Positions 31,231 to 41,394 of a DNA stretch of 64,000 nucleotides are shown here, piece by piece. The position numbers were made by a program, and so were the translations under genes. Within the stretch, counting starts at the first letter, position 1, and every line of letters starts with the position of its first letter. Below the pieces are notes generated by a model, which searched no databases, was not told the DNA's origin, and saw nothing but the letters and a program-made list of their open reading frames with translations. Source of the stretch: Pseudoselenomonas ruminantium (GTDB taxonomy: Bacteria > Bacillota > Negativicutes > Selenomonadales > Selenomonadaceae). The stretch is from NCBI GenBank assembly GCA_015058655.1, contig SVBX01000007.1:1-64000 (forward strand), written 5' to 3'.

Positions 31231-31259
31231 ATTATAACGCAAACAAGCGTACTTCGCCA
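31231..31259 (-). promoter_or_regulatory. Possible promoter of the tsaE operon
   Basis: TATAAT at 31236-31231 is a perfect -10 box, 58 bases before tsaE; 17 bases upstream is only a weak -35 (TGGCGA). Confidence 0.4.
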
Positions 31260-31306
31260 TAGGAGAAATACACCTATTTGCATTCAGGCAGCGCAAAGGC
31301 AAAAAT

Positions 31307-32194
31307 TCAAGGCTGATTCCCGTAAAGTCCCTGCTCTATTTTTCTGGCGGTGGCAGTTGCAGCCAGCCCGCCCTGGCTGGTTTCCCGCAGAGATTTTGGC
31401 ATCGCTCTGCCAATTTCATCCATAGCTTCTATGACCTCATCCACGGGAATAACTGACTTCACACCTGAAAGGGCCATATCTGCCGCCAACATGGCCTCCA
31501 CCACCGCAAAACCATTTCTCTTGACACATGGCACTTCCACCAGGCCGGCCACGGGGTCACAGACAAGTCCCAAAAGATTCTTGAGGGACAAAGCGACAGC
31601 CTCTCCTACTTCCTCAGGTGTGCCACCGGCAACCTCCACCAGGGCGCCGGCAGCCATAGCCGCCGCTGTGCCGCACTCTGCCTGACAGCCGCCAGAAGCT
31701 CCTGCAATAGAAGCATTCTGGTCAACAATCATGCCAATGCCAGCCGCAGTAAACAGAGACAGAACCAATTTTTCTTCAGACACACCTCTTTCTCTGGCAG
31801 CATAAAGGGCTGCAGGGACAATCCCGCAGGAACCGGCAGTGGGACAGGCCACAATGCGGCCCATGACCGCATTCACCTCGTTCACGCCAACAGCAGCAGC
31901 AACAGCCCGCAAGGCCGATTGTCCCAAGTATGGGGCACAGCTCTTTTCCCCGCTGTAGAGAAAAATTTTCCTTGCATCTCCACCAGTGAGGCCGCTGAGT
32001 GATTTCTCCTTATTGTTCATTCCTCTTGCAATAGACTCCTGCATGACTTGCCAGCTTGCAGCCATTTCCTTCACAAGGTCCTCCCGTCTGCGCAAGCTGG
32101 TGTGCATTTCCCTGGCAATGACTATTTCATGTATGGGCAGGTCCTTTTCCTTTGCCAAGGAAACAAGCTCTGCCATATTATTAAAATTTACCAT
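31307..32194 (-). CDS. sdaAA: L-serine dehydratase, iron-sulfur alpha subunit
   Basis: A 295-residue subunit of the two-part oxygen-sensitive enzyme that turns serine into pyruvate and ammonia. The cluster-binding region contains VACPTAGSCGIVPA and QAECGTAAAMAA, plus VCDPVAGLVEVPCV. ATG 32194 has GGAG six bases before it; an upstream extension overlaps sdaAB and was rejected. Thirteen bases after sdaAB in one operon. Confidence 0.95.
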   Translation of the reverse strand: MVNFNNMAELVSLAKEKDLPIHEIVIAREMHTSLRRREDLVKEMAASWQVMQESIARGMNNKEKSLSGLTGGDARKIFLYSGEKSCAPYLGQSALRAVAAAVGVNEVNAVMGRIVACPTAGSCGIVPAALYAARERGVSEEKLVLSLFTAAGIGMIVDQNASIAGASGGCQAECGTAAAMAAGALVEVAGGTPEEVGEAVALSLKNLLGLVCDPVAGLVEVPCVKRNGFAVVEAMLAADMALSGVKSVIPVDEVIEAMDEIGRAMPKSLRETSQGGLAATATARKIEQGLYGNQP

Positions 32195-32207
32195 AAATCT
32201 CTCCTGC

Positions 32208-32870
32208 TCACACAGCTGGCACAGACCGAGCCATTGATACATCCGGTACCTGCCCGCATTCTTCCACGACCTCCGCTGTTGGTTCATCATCCAGTTCCAT
32301 GATCATCATGGCGGTTTCCCCCCGGCTCTGTCGGGACACTCTCATGAAGGCAATATTCACCTCATAACGGGAGAGGATCCTGGTCACCTGCGTGATGACC
32401 CCGGGCCTGTCACGGTGGATAGTCAAAAGGACCGGATACTGGCCGCTCAGCTCCACTTCATAGCCATCAATGTTGGATATGAGGATATTGCCGCCCCCTA
32501 CAGAGGCCCCTCTTACCCTTGCTACCCTGCCGGTTTCCCCCACCAGGTAGATGACAGCAGTATTAGGATGCGCCTCTCTCAGCTCCACCTGCTTGAAAAC
32601 ATAGGACAAGCCGCCTTCCTCTGCCATTTCCAGCGCCTCCCGAAGTCGCATGTCATCCGGCTCCATGCCCATGATCCCGGCCAGGAGCGCCTTGTCTGTG
32701 CCATGCCCCTTGTATGTTTTGGCAAAGGAGCCGTGCAGATTGATCTCTGCCCTCACAGGCCTTTCTCCTAAGATTTTCCGCGCCATGAGCCCCAGCCTTG
32801 CCGCTCCTGCCGTATGGGAGCTGGAGGGACCTATCATCACCGGTCCCACAATATCAAAGACACCATGCAT
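32208..32870 (-). CDS. sdaAB: L-serine dehydratase, iron-sulfur beta subunit (with ACT domain)
   Basis: A 220-residue beta subunit. N-terminal block VFDIVGPVMIGPSSSHTAGA is the signature; residues 145-215 form an ACT domain (LLTIHRDRPGVITQVTRILS), usually an amino-acid sensing site. It precedes sdaAA, the usual Firmicute order. ATG 32870 has GAGGTGA upstream. Confidence 0.95.
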   Translation of the reverse strand: MHGVFDIVGPVMIGPSSSHTAGAARLGLMARKILGERPVRAEINLHGSFAKTYKGHGTDKALLAGIMGMEPDDMRLREALEMAEEGGLSYVFKQVELREAHPNTAVIYLVGETGRVARVRGASVGGGNILISNIDGYEVELSGQYPVLLTIHRDRPGVITQVTRILSRYEVNIAFMRVSRQSRGETAMMIMELDDEPTAEVVEECGQVPDVSMARSVPAV

Positions 32871-32883
32871 AAAATCACCTCAC

Positions 32884-32914
32884 GAAAAAAAGAGGACTGA
32901 CAATCAGCCCCCTC
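32884..32914 (-). terminator. Terminator between dapA and sdaAB
   Basis: Minus strand: GAG plus G-rich bulge, CTGA, TTG, TCAG, CCTC, then a run of seven T residues (32890-32884). It would end the dapA transcript before sdaAB. Confidence 0.65.
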
Positions 32915-32935
32915 CTATTCTCTTATGCAGAACAA

Positions 32936-33823
32936 TCACTTGATCAGCCCATGATTCCTCAATGCCTTTTCCAGCTGAGCCTCATGAGCAGGCTCCATCT
33001 CGCAGAGAGGCATCCTGAGCGGACCGGCATTCCAGCCCATCTTGCGCATAGCCACCTTGACGGGAATGGGATTCACCTCGCAGAAAAGAGCATCGATGAG
33101 ATCCGCATACTCGATCTGGAGCTTGGCAGACTCCTCCACCTTGCCGTCAAAATAAAGCTGGCACATATCGTGAGCAACCTGCGGTGCCACATTGGAGAGC
33201 ACAGAGATGACCCCCTGTCCCCCAAGGGAAAGAATGGGCACAATCTGATCATCGTTGCCGGAGTAGACCACCAGATCATCCCCGCAGGCAGCCCTGAGGC
33301 GGAGGATCTTGGAGAGGTCGCCGTTTGCCTCTTTCACCGCCACGATATTGGGGTGCTTGGCAAGTTCTGCATAGGTAGCAGTCTGGATGGACACCCCCGT
33401 ACGAGAAGGCACATCGTAAAGCACGATGGGGATATTCACGCTATCCGCAATCATGGTATAGTGGCGGATCAGTCCCTGCTGAGTGCACTTGTTATAATAA
33501 GGCGTCACTACCAGCAGGGCGTCTGCCCCTACTTCCTCTGCGTATTTAGAAAACTCGATAGCCACCCTTGTCTCATTCGAGCCCGTGCCGGCTATGACAG
33601 GCACACGCCCCCTGGTATGCTCCACAGCGAATTTGATAGCCTCTTTGTGCTCTTCATTGGACATGGTAGCCGATTCGCCAGTGGTGCCGGTGATAACGAT
33701 GGCATCCGTATGATTCTCAATCTGGTCATCGATGATGCGGCCCAGTTCTTCGAAATTAATGCCATCCTCAGTATAAGGAGTGATAATCGCTACGCCTGCG
33801 CCTCTAAAAATCGGTTTCTTCAT
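32936..33823 (-). CDS. dapA: 4-hydroxy-tetrahydrodipicolinate synthase
   Basis: A 295-residue class I aldolase-fold enzyme of lysine and diaminopimelate synthesis. TGTTGESATMS holds the conserved Thr pair, VVTPYYNKCTQQGLI the catalytic Tyr region, and VAVKEANGDLSK the Schiff-base Lys. Own promoter upstream and terminator downstream, so it is a single-gene unit. Length is normal for the family. Confidence 0.97.
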   Translation of the reverse strand: MKKPIFRGAGVAIITPYTEDGINFEELGRIIDDQIENHTDAIVITGTTGESATMSNEEHKEAIKFAVEHTRGRVPVIAGTGSNETRVAIEFSKYAEEVGADALLVVTPYYNKCTQQGLIRHYTMIADSVNIPIVLYDVPSRTGVSIQTATYAELAKHPNIVAVKEANGDLSKILRLRAACGDDLVVYSGNDDQIVPILSLGGQGVISVLSNVAPQVAHDMCQLYFDGKVEESAKLQIEYADLIDALFCEVNPIPVKVAMRKMGWNAGPLRMPLCEMEPAHEAQLEKALRNHGLIK

Positions 33824-33875
33824 AAGGGGAAGCCTCCTCGCAAATCCACATCTGACCTAATATCCATTAAGTGTA

Positions 33876-33904
33876 ATTATGTCATGCAGCACCAGCAAAG
33901 TCAA
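33876..33904 (-). promoter_or_regulatory. dapA promoter
   Basis: TTGACT (33904-33899), 17 bases, CATAAT (33881-33876), ending 52 bases before the dapA start codon. Confidence 0.7.
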
Positions 33905-33949
33905 CGCAAGAAACTGCACAGTTTTTGGAAAATCCTGCTCTAAGGCACA

Positions 33950-36865
33950 TCAGAGAGCAGGCACTACTGCACCAAAAAGCTTTCTGTTATCCTTGATTTT
34001 CTGCTCACCGCCGAAGACACAGAGCACATTCTCCTTCATGCAAGCGCGCACAAGCGGCGCCAAGGCCTTGATATCCTCCTGGCGCGTAGTCAGGATTTCC
34101 GTACGCATCTGCTGCCTGTCAATGTAGGAAATGCCCCGCAGATAACAGTTATCCGCCATCTCGCCCTTCATCTGAGGGGTAAGAGGAGTATCCACGCCGC
34201 TGATAGTGCCGATAATGGCCTTGGTCATCTCCCTGTCAGAGACAGCGAAGCCAGCCAGATAATCCGCCGTGCCGTCAAAGACCTCCAGTGTCTCCTTGAG
34301 GTTCGGATCGCGGTAGGAACCGAAACTCATCATGCCATTGCGGTTAAAGCTGGTGAGAGCCCCGTAAGCACCGCCCTGCACGCGGATCTTCGTCCAGAAA
34401 TAATCGTAGCGCAACAGTGTTTCCAGCACCCGCATGGCTCCCGTATACTTGTAGCCAAGCTTTATGAAATTAGCGCCCTTGGCAACATACTGCACCCGGC
34501 TGGAAGAAGTCATCCCCTCATTGCGATTTGAAAGCTTCCAACGATAGCGCTGCTTGGTGAAGTTCAGGCGGGAAAGAGACTGACGCAGAGGTGCGAAGGC
34601 GGCCTCAAAATTCCTGTATTCCTCCTGAGGTACGGTGATGCTCACCAGCAAGTCCTTCTGGTTGAATACCTGGCGCAACACTTCCCCGAAAATTTCCGGC
34701 AGCTTGGCAAACTTATCATCAAAATCCGCCAGGAATTCCTTCACGAAATGATAGAACGGCAGTCCGCCCTGATCAGCGTATGCTCCCGCAGGCGTGAGAT
34801 ATGCGGCGATGCGTCCTGCCACCACCTGATGGGCAGAGCGCTGGAGGCTCATTTCTATTTCCGTCTGAATCTGCAGCAAAAGTTCCTTGATGCGCTTGGC
34901 ATCCGTGAAAACGCTGCGGGTGAGGATCTCCTGCAAAAGCTGGCAAAGATGCGGCAGTTTCTTAACCAGAGCCTTGGCCTTGACACGGAACTTAGGCAGG
35001 CAGGAATCCGGCTCCCCTTTGCGGGTATAAGACACCACATCATAGCTGATGCCCCCCGTGTGGAGGTTTTTGAGATTGGCCAGCTCTGCATAAGAATGTT
35101 CCGCCGTATCCACTTCGCCGATGAGCTCCGCCAAAAGGTAAAGATACGGCAGATGCTCCTGGGATACGCAGCTGGCATCGAAATACAGATTCAGATAGCC
35201 AATGCCGTGTGTCTCCACCTTGCTGTGAAGCACCTTCGTACCCATGAGTTCCTTTTCCACCACTGGCAGCTCATAAGCCTCCTTGCGGATATCCTCCACA
35301 TCCAGCACAGGAATGGAAGCCAAGGCTTCAGGGCTGTCCTCTGACTGCTGGCGCTCCTTGAGCGCCTTGCAGGCCTCGATCAGATTTTCTATTTCCTGCT
35401 CGGAAAGAGCAGCCTTCTTCTCTGCCAAGAGCTTTTCCTGCGCAGCTTCTCTTTCGGCAGCCAAGGTCTTGCTGGGAGAAAGGATCACCATGGTCTTATG
35501 GGTATTGTTCAGGAAGCACTTCTTGATAAGGTCTTCGAAATAATTTCCTTTCAGCCCTTCTTTCATGCGGGCCAATAAGTTTTCATAATAAAGGGCATCC
35601 TCCGGCTTCCCCTCATAGAGCCAGGTCTTCATGGCAGCGATGCCATAAATAAGGCCCTTGGGAGCCGAGCCAAAATCAGCTTCGCGCAGACGGAATTCCA
35701 AAAGGTTGATGGAAGCTTCCAGGAGTGTCTTGTCAAGGCCCTCCTCCGAAAGTTTCTTCAAGGTATCCATAGTCAGCTGGTAGAACTTGTCTGCCCTGTC
35801 AGCCTCGGAATTGGCTACTACGATGCTGAGATATGGCTGCATCACGCTCTCTTCGTAGCTGGAATCTACATCGCTGCCCAGCTCAGCATCTATCAAGGCT
35901 TTGCGCAAGGGAGCCGCAGGAGTCTTGAGCAGCGCGTGGTTAAGGATCTCCAAGCCCATGACAGTCTCTGTGTCAAGAGCATCCCCCATAAGCCAGTTCA
36001 GCGAAAGGAAAGTCTTTTCCTCCGTGCCTTCCTCCGTCCCCACAGGATAAAATTCCGTGCAGCGCTTCATTTCCGTGAAGGGAACTTGTCTATCGATACG
36101 AGACGGCACCGGGATGCGGTCAAAATGGGAAAGGTATTCCCTGTCGAGATAGGCCAGTTTCTCCTCGATATCCATATCACCGTAAAGGTAAATATAGCTA
36201 TTGGAAGGATGATAATACTTGCCATGGAATTCCTTGAACATCTCCTGAGTAAGCTCCGGAATATGCTCCGGGTCGCCGCCTGACTCCCAACCATAGGTGG
36301 TATCAGGGTACAGCGAGCTCATTATGCGGCTTTCCAGCAAATCATCCGGCGAAGACAAGGCGCCTTTCATTTCATTGTAAACCACGCCGCTGTAGCGCAA
36401 GGGTTCCTCGGGGGCTTCGATCTCATAGTGCCAGCCCTCCTGCATGAGCACCTGGGGATTTTCCCTCATCTGAGGATAGAAAACCGCATCCAAGTAGACA
36501 TCCATAAGGTTCTGGAAATCCTTGTCATTGCGGCTGGCCACAGGATAAATAGTCTTATCCGGATAGGTCATGGCATTCAAAAAGGTATTGAGAGAGCCCT
36601 TCACCAACTCCACAAAAGGTTCCTTCAGAGGATACTTCCTGGAGCCGCAAAGCACCGAATGCTCCACTATATGCGCAACGCCTGTGTCATCCGTAGGCGG
36701 AGTGCGAAAAGCAATGGAAAACACCTCGTTATCATCGTCATTCTGCAAGAAAAACAGCCGTGCACCGCTCTTCTCATGCTCAAAGACCAAGGCCTCGGAG
36801 CTAACTTCTTCTATAGAAGATTTTCTCAGCAGCCTGAAACCGCTTACCACATCATTTATATTCAA
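33950..36865 (-). CDS. M16C zinc metallopeptidase (presequence-protease-like)
   Basis: A 971-residue peptidase of the insulinase/pitrilysin superfamily. The inverted zinc motif HIVEH (residues 65-69, followed by SVLCGSRKYP) and a downstream ELTQEMF / YHPSNSYIYLYGD region match the PreP/M16C group, which fold as two homologous halves and clear short peptides. No signal peptide is visible, so it should be cytoplasmic. Length fits the family. It follows the rpsI terminator as an independent unit. Confidence 0.93.
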   Translation of the reverse strand: MNINDVVSGFRLLRKSSIEEVSSEALVFEHEKSGARLFFLQNDDDNEVFSIAFRTPPTDDTGVAHIVEHSVLCGSRKYPLKEPFVELVKGSLNTFLNAMTYPDKTIYPVASRNDKDFQNLMDVYLDAVFYPQMRENPQVLMQEGWHYEIEAPEEPLRYSGVVYNEMKGALSSPDDLLESRIMSSLYPDTTYGWESGGDPEHIPELTQEMFKEFHGKYYHPSNSYIYLYGDMDIEEKLAYLDREYLSHFDRIPVPSRIDRQVPFTEMKRCTEFYPVGTEEGTEEKTFLSLNWLMGDALDTETVMGLEILNHALLKTPAAPLRKALIDAELGSDVDSSYEESVMQPYLSIVVANSEADRADKFYQLTMDTLKKLSEEGLDKTLLEASINLLEFRLREADFGSAPKGLIYGIAAMKTWLYEGKPEDALYYENLLARMKEGLKGNYFEDLIKKCFLNNTHKTMVILSPSKTLAAEREAAQEKLLAEKKAALSEQEIENLIEACKALKERQQSEDSPEALASIPVLDVEDIRKEAYELPVVEKELMGTKVLHSKVETHGIGYLNLYFDASCVSQEHLPYLYLLAELIGEVDTAEHSYAELANLKNLHTGGISYDVVSYTRKGEPDSCLPKFRVKAKALVKKLPHLCQLLQEILTRSVFTDAKRIKELLLQIQTEIEMSLQRSAHQVVAGRIAAYLTPAGAYADQGGLPFYHFVKEFLADFDDKFAKLPEIFGEVLRQVFNQKDLLVSITVPQEEYRNFEAAFAPLRQSLSRLNFTKQRYRWKLSNRNEGMTSSSRVQYVAKGANFIKLGYKYTGAMRVLETLLRYDYFWTKIRVQGGAYGALTSFNRNGMMSFGSYRDPNLKETLEVFDGTADYLAGFAVSDREMTKAIIGTISGVDTPLTPQMKGEMADNCYLRGISYIDRQQMRTEILTTRQEDIKALAPLVRACMKENVLCVFGGEQKIKDNRKLFGAVVPAL

Positions 36866-36962
36866 AGAAATGACCTCCCTGCATTTATTTCAGTCGTCCT
36901 CTGTCATTATAACATATCCCGTGAAAACTCGAAACCTTCCCGCAAAATCGCAGGGCAATGAA

Positions 36963-36993
36963 AAAACCCGCCAGACCAAGTCTGACGGGTTTT
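36963..36993. terminator. Terminator after rpsI
   Basis: AAAACCCG-C-CAGA and TCTG-A-CGGGTTTT pair around CCAAG; A and T runs on both flanks make it potentially two-way. It closes the rplM-rpsI operon. Confidence 0.85.
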
Positions 36994-37017
36994 CGTAAAT
37001 CTCTCTGCAACGAATAA

Positions 37018-37410
37018 TCAGCGCTTCGAGAACTGAGAGGCCTTGCGCGCCTTCTTGAGGCCGTACTTGCGACGCTCTTTCTCGCGGGGATCGCGAGTGA
37101 CGAAGCCAGCCTTCTTCAGAGCCGGACGGAGCTCGGCGTCCATCTCCATGAGCGCACGGGTGATGCCGTGACGGATGGCGCCTGCCTGGCCGGACACGCC
37201 ACCGCCAGCAACATTGGCGATGACATCGTACTTGTCAACAGTCTCAGTGAGGTTCAGGGGCTGACGAACGATGAGTTCGAGAGTCTTGAGACCGAAATAT
37301 TCTTCCATGCTACGACCGTTGATCGTAACCTTGCCCTCGCCTGGAACCAGACGAACACGGGCAACAGAGGATTTCCTGCGGCCGGTGCCGTAGTAGCTTA
37401 CTTGTGCCAT
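37018..37410 (-). CDS. rpsI: 30S ribosomal protein S9
   Basis: A 130-residue uS9 with the family start ([20 protein letters not shown]) and the basic end [12 protein letters not shown] that reaches the ribosomal P site. Second gene of the conserved rplM-rpsI pair, 24 bases apart. Confidence 0.98.
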   Translation of the reverse strand: MAQVSYYGTGRRKSSVARVRLVPGEGKVTINGRSMEEYFGLKTLELIVRQPLNLTETVDKYDVIANVAGGGVSGQAGAIRHGITRALMEMDAELRPALKKAGFVTRDPREKERRKYGLKKARKASQFSKR

Positions 37411-37434
37411 GTAATATGTTCCTCCCTATCCAGA

Positions 37435-37875
37435 TTAGCGAATGTTCAGCTCGAGCTTCTCGGGCTTCTGAGCTGCATGCGGATGCTCGCTGCCAGCGTA
37501 AACGCTGAGCTTGCGGTACATCTGAGCGCCGAGACGGTTATGAGGCAGCATGCCCTTGATAGCATGCTCCAGAACGCGCTCCGGGAAACGCTCCAGCATG
37601 TGGCCAGCCTGGGTGAAGGTAGTGCCACCCTGGTAGCCGGAATGACGGAAATAAGTCTTGTTGATGAGCTTCTTTCCAGTGAACTTTACTTTCTCTGCAT
37701 TGATGACGATGACATAATCACCAGTATCAACATGCGGAGTAAAAGTCGGTTTATTTTTACCGCGAAGAACTTTTGCGACTTCGGCTGCGAGGCGACCGAC
37801 AGTCTGGCCTTCAGCGTCTACAACATACCATTTACGCTCGATATTGGATGCGTTTGCCATAAACGTTGTCTTCAT
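37435..37875 (-). CDS. rplM: 50S ribosomal protein L13
   Basis: A 146-residue uL13 with [20 protein letters not shown] and [20 protein letters not shown]. First gene of the rplM-rpsI operon. In Firmicutes an L13 leader RNA is often present; the 100 bases upstream could hold one, but I did not fold them. Confidence 0.98.
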   Translation of the reverse strand: MKTTFMANASNIERKWYVVDAEGQTVGRLAAEVAKVLRGKNKPTFTPHVDTGDYVIVINAEKVKFTGKKLINKTYFRHSGYQGGTTFTQAGHMLERFPERVLEHAIKGMLPHNRLGAQMYRKLSVYAGSEHPHAAQKPEKLELNIR

Positions 37876-37979
37876 GCGATTTCCCCCCTATTGGTTTTCA
37901 AATATCATTTCGATTGCGCTGCCTGAGCAACTGGCCTCCGGGGCTAATGGAAACCCTTGCCTTGACATCACATAGAACT

Positions 37980-38008
37980 ATTCTATAGAAAAAGCCCTGG
38001 CCCGTCAA
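37980..38008 (-). promoter_or_regulatory. rplM-rpsI promoter
   Basis: TTGACG (38008-38003), 17 bases, TAGAAT (37985-37980). It lies 104 bases before rplM, leaving room for a leader. Confidence 0.65.
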
Positions 38009-38099
38009 GAGTTTTTTTATTTTCCCGGCAACTTTTTTATTCCAGGCAGGAAGATGTCCTAAGGCACTCAGGACAGTGGCATGGCAGCGCTTCACTTGC

Positions 38100-38975
38100 T
38101 TAATCCTTTTGGGATGCAGATGATATGGCCTGCAGCTCATCTTTATCGAACTTATATTTCTCTCCGCAAAAGTGGCACACCACCTCAGCCTGACCATCTT
38201 CTATCAAGCTGTCAAGGTCCTTCTTATCAAGGCCTGCCAGCACACCGCCGATACGCTCCTTGGAGCAGTGGCAGCGAAAAGCCAAATCCGTGGTAGAAAG
38301 GTAGCTGATTTCAAAGCCCTCCAGCAGTTCTTCGATGATGCCCCTGGCATCAAGGCCACGCTCCACCATCTTGGAAACGGATCTCACCTTCTTCAGGTTC
38401 TCCTCCAGACGGTCAATGACCTCATCGCTGGCACCGGGCAGGGGCTGGATGATGAAGCCTCCGGCCCCTATGCACTTGAAATCCTTGTCCACCAGCACTC
38501 CCAAGCCCACAGAGGAAGGAGTCTGTTCAGATACATAGAGATATTTCATCAGGTCATCGGCAATCTCGCCATCTGTAATCTCGCAGCTGCCGGACACCGG
38601 CTCCTTCAGCCCCGTGAAGCGGGTGACAGTGACCAGGCCGCTATTGCCTACGCCGCCCCCCACATCGATCTTGCCCAAGCTGTTCAAAGGCAGGTTCACA
38701 TGGGGCTCTCCCACATAGCCCCGCACATAGCCCTCAGGAGTGGCATCTGCCGTCACGGTGCCCAAAGGGCCGCCGCCGCTGAACTTGATGGTGAGGGCTT
38801 CTTCATTCTTCAGATTCGCCGCCATAAGCAGTGCTCCTGTCATGGTGCGGCCCAGAGCCGCTGCCGCCACCGGATAGCAGTCATGGCGCCTGATGGCTTC
38901 ATTCACCAGATCCGTAGTCACTGCCGCATAGATCCGCACATCCTCTGCGGTGGCTTTCACCAAATGGTCTTTCAT
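38100..38975 (-). CDS. hslO: Redox-regulated chaperone Hsp33
   Basis: A 291-residue chaperone. The four zinc/redox cysteines are present near the C-terminus as CHCS and CHFC, and the N-terminal substrate domain shows the usual TGALLMAANLKNEEALTI. Oxidation of the cysteines turns on holdase activity. ATG 38975 has GGAGG five bases upstream; an in-frame ATG 12 bases earlier lacks one. Confidence 0.96.
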   Translation of the reverse strand: MKDHLVKATAEDVRIYAAVTTDLVNEAIRRHDCYPVAAAALGRTMTGALLMAANLKNEEALTIKFSGGGPLGTVTADATPEGYVRGYVGEPHVNLPLNSLGKIDVGGGVGNSGLVTVTRFTGLKEPVSGSCEITDGEIADDLMKYLYVSEQTPSSVGLGVLVDKDFKCIGAGGFIIQPLPGASDEVIDRLEENLKKVRSVSKMVERGLDARGIIEELLEGFEISYLSTTDLAFRCHCSKERIGGVLAGLDKKDLDSLIEDGQAEVVCHFCGEKYKFDKDELQAISSASQKD

Positions 38976-39047
38976 ACTTTCCTCCATAAATTAAAGGGAC
39001 ACATGACGAATTTCACCGCCATGCGCCCAGATATTGCCTTCAATAAA

Positions 39048-39605
39048 TCAGAATTCCAATTCCTGCAGGACTTCGTCCGTATCCAGATCATAGATGCGGA
39101 TGCCTGCCTCGTCCATCACCGCTGCCGTCTGGCGACCGTCCTCCCGCTTGGAGAGAGCCGCCGAGCCGGGATTGAGGAAGATGGTCTGGCCCCGCTTTTC
39201 CAGCACCGTGATATGCACATGGCCGCTGATGAACACATCAGCTTTCAGATGAGCCGCCATCTTGTCCTTTTCCTCATCAGACATGACACTGTCGCCATGG
39301 GTGACGATGATGCGCCTGCCCTCCTGCACCACATAAGCATAGGGAGCCTGCACCGGCAGTTCAAGGCAGCTGGCATCCACAGAGGAATCGCAGTTGCCCT
39401 TGGCGATGATTACGGGCACGGGACATGCGTTTATACGCTGCACCAGCCCTGCAGGGTTATAATCCTCCTTCATGGGATTGCGGGGGCCGTGGTAGAGCAC
39501 ATCCCCGGCATGGAGGATCAGATCCGCATCATGGAAATGCTTGTCAAAGGCCTTGGCCCAGGCCCCTTCATGGCCGTGGGTATCGCTGATAATGCCTATC
39601 TTCAT
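39048..39605 (-). CDS. yfcE: Phosphodiesterase, YfcE/MJ0936 family
   Basis: A 185-residue metallo-phosphoesterase. Metal-binding motifs in order: ISDTHG, HAGDVLYHG, KGNCDSSVD, VTHGD and SGHVH. ATG 39605 follows AGGAGG. Natural substrate unknown. It comes 36 bases after ribH and may be the last gene of the rib transcript. Confidence 0.93.
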   Translation of the reverse strand: MKIGIISDTHGHEGAWAKAFDKHFHDADLILHAGDVLYHGPRNPMKEDYNPAGLVQRINACPVPVIIAKGNCDSSVDASCLELPVQAPYAYVVQEGRRIIVTHGDSVMSDEEKDKMAAHLKADVFISGHVHITVLEKRGQTIFLNPGSAALSKREDGRQTAAVMDEAGIRIYDLDTDEVLQELEF

Positions 39606-39641
39606 GGAATTGCCTCCTAAACACACAGTCCACAGGACATT

Positions 39642-40109
39642 TTAGCCAATCTTCTTCAAGAGGTTGGCCATCTCCATGGCAGCCATGGCGCTGTCGGAAC
39701 CCTTGTTGCCAGCCTTGGTGCCGGCCCGCTCGATAGCCTGCTCGATATTCTCAGTGGTGACCACGCCGAAGATAGTGGGAACGCCTGTATTCATGCCCAC
39801 CTGGGCCACGCCCTTGGAAACCTCGTTGCACACATAGTCGTAGTGGGTCGTGGAACCGCGAATGACAGCCCCCAGGCAGATGACAGCATCGTACTTGCCG
39901 CTCTCAGCCATCTTCTTGGCTACCACAGGGATTTCAAAAGCCCCCGGCACCCAGGCCACATCCACATCTTCATCAGCAGTCTCATGGCGGTGCAGGGTAT
40001 CCAGCGCCCCGCCCAGGAGCTTGGAAGTGATGAACTCGTTGAAGCGGGCCACCACGATGCCGAATTTCAAGCCTTTGCCAGTGATATAGCCTTCCAGTAC
40101 ATTTGCCAT
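39642..40109 (-). CDS. ribH: 6,7-dimethyl-8-ribityllumazine synthase
   Basis: A 155-residue lumazine synthase. [28 protein letters not shown] and [20 protein letters not shown] hold the substrate-binding residues including the catalytic His. Last enzyme-coding gene of the riboflavin operon. Builds a 60-mer or pentamer shell in relatives. Confidence 0.98.
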   Translation of the reverse strand: MANVLEGYITGKGLKFGIVVARFNEFITSKLLGGALDTLHRHETADEDVDVAWVPGAFEIPVVAKKMAESGKYDAVICLGAVIRGSTTHYDYVCNEVSKGVAQVGMNTGVPTIFGVVTTENIEQAIERAGTKAGNKGSDSAMAAMEMANLLKKIG

Positions 40110-40122
40110 TTGCTTTTCCTCC

Positions 40123-41364
40123 TTATTTATCTTCCAAAGTTTCCTCAGACAGCTTATGCCCCATTTTGACCTTCTTAACTGTCAGGTAGCGCTTGTCGAA
40201 CTTGTTGGCCTTGACCTGCAGGGGCACACGCTCCACAATCTCCAGCCCGTAGCCCTCCAGTCCTGCCCGCTTGGCGGGGTTATTGGTCATGAGGCGGATG
40301 CTGGTGAGGCCCAGGTCAGAGAGAATCTGGGCGCCGATGCCGTAGTCACGGAGATCCGGGGCAAAGCCCAGCTCCACATTGGCCTCCACCGTATCAGCGC
40401 CCTTGTCCTGCAGGGCATAGGCCCGCATCTTGTTTGCCAGACCAATGCCGCGGCCCTCCTGGCGCATGTAGAGCACAACACCCTCGCCTTCGGCCTCGAT
40501 TTTCTTCAAGGCCAGTTCCAGCTGCTCGCCGCAGTCGCAACGCATGGAGCCCAGGGCATCACCCGTCAGGCACTCGGAATGGACGCGCACCAGCACATCT
40601 TTCTTGCCTGCCACCTCACCTTTCACAATGGCCAGATGGCACTTGCCGTCCAGCTTGCTCTCATAGGACTTGATGCGGAAATGACCGAACTTGCTGGGGA
40701 AGTCCACATCAGCCACCCGCTGGATAAAGGTCTCCGTGCGCTTACGGTACTCAATCAGGGCCTTGACGGTGATGATGTTCAGCCCGTGCTCTGCCGCAAA
40801 CTCAATCAGGCGCGGCGTACGCATCATGTGCCCATCATCGTCCATAATCTCCACGCAGAGACCGGCAGGATAGAAACCTGCCAGCCGCGCCAAATCCACC
40901 GTGGCCTCTGTATGGCCAGCCCGGCGCAGCACGCCCCCCTCCACGGCCCGCAGAGGGAACACATGGCCCGGGCGGCGGAAGCTGGAAGCCTTCGCCTTGG
41001 GATCCAGCAGCTTCTTGATAGTCTGGCAGCGCTCAAAAGCGGAAATGCCCGTATCCGTATCGAAAGCATCAATGGAAACCGTAAAGGCGGTCTCGTGGTT
41101 ATCAGTATTGTTCACCACCATCTGGCCGATATTCAGCTCATCAAGGCGTTGACCATCGATAGGTGTGCAGATAAGGCCTTTGGCGAATTTCGCCATGAAG
41201 TTGATGTCCTCGGGGGTCACGGTAGCGGCAGCCACAATGAGGTCGCCCTCGTTCTCCCTGTCCTCGTCATCCACCACCACTACCATCTTGCCATGCTTGA
41301 TATCCTCGATGGCCTGTTCCACTGTAGCAAACTTATCCTTGTAATCAGCAGCCTGTTCAGACAT
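40123..41364 (-). CDS. ribBA: Bifunctional DHBP synthase / GTP cyclohydrolase II
   Basis: A 413-residue fusion. Residues 1-205 are the RibB part ([34 protein letters not shown]); residues 206-413 the RibA part with zinc cysteines in [15 protein letters not shown] and [13 protein letters not shown]. Supplies both precursors of lumazine. Third in the operon ribD-ribE-ribBA-ribH. Confidence 0.98.
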   Translation of the reverse strand: MSEQAADYKDKFATVEQAIEDIKHGKMVVVVDDEDRENEGDLIVAAATVTPEDINFMAKFAKGLICTPIDGQRLDELNIGQMVVNNTDNHETAFTVSIDAFDTDTGISAFERCQTIKKLLDPKAKASSFRRPGHVFPLRAVEGGVLRRAGHTEATVDLARLAGFYPAGLCVEIMDDDGHMMRTPRLIEFAAEHGLNIITVKALIEYRKRTETFIQRVADVDFPSKFGHFRIKSYESKLDGKCHLAIVKGEVAGKKDVLVRVHSECLTGDALGSMRCDCGEQLELALKKIEAEGEGVVLYMRQEGRGIGLANKMRAYALQDKGADTVEANVELGFAPDLRDYGIGAQILSDLGLTSIRLMTNNPAKRAGLEGYGLEIVERVPLQVKANKFDKRYLTVKKVKMGHKLSEETLEDK

Positions 41365-41394
41365 GTTTTTAGGCTCCTTTCCTATCCATAAATA

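Noticed and set aside
32951-33943. 330-codon open frame antisense to dapA
   Set aside because: Shadow of dapA; runs through the dapA promoter region.
33934-33961. CCTGCTCT/AGAGCAGG hairpin as the terminator of the M16C peptidase gene
   Set aside because: The stop codon lies inside the stem and the T run is short; possible but not listed as a feature.
38050-38075. Hairpin TGTCCT/AGGACA as the hslO terminator
   Set aside because: Short stem with no T run after it on the minus strand; not convincing.
38172-39620. 482-codon open frame antisense to hslO and yfcE
   Set aside because: A shadow of two well-recognised genes; His/Gln/Leu-rich text with no domain.
40156-41391. 411-codon open frame antisense to ribBA
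   Set aside because: Exactly opposite a GC-rich conserved gene; no ribosome site or motif.
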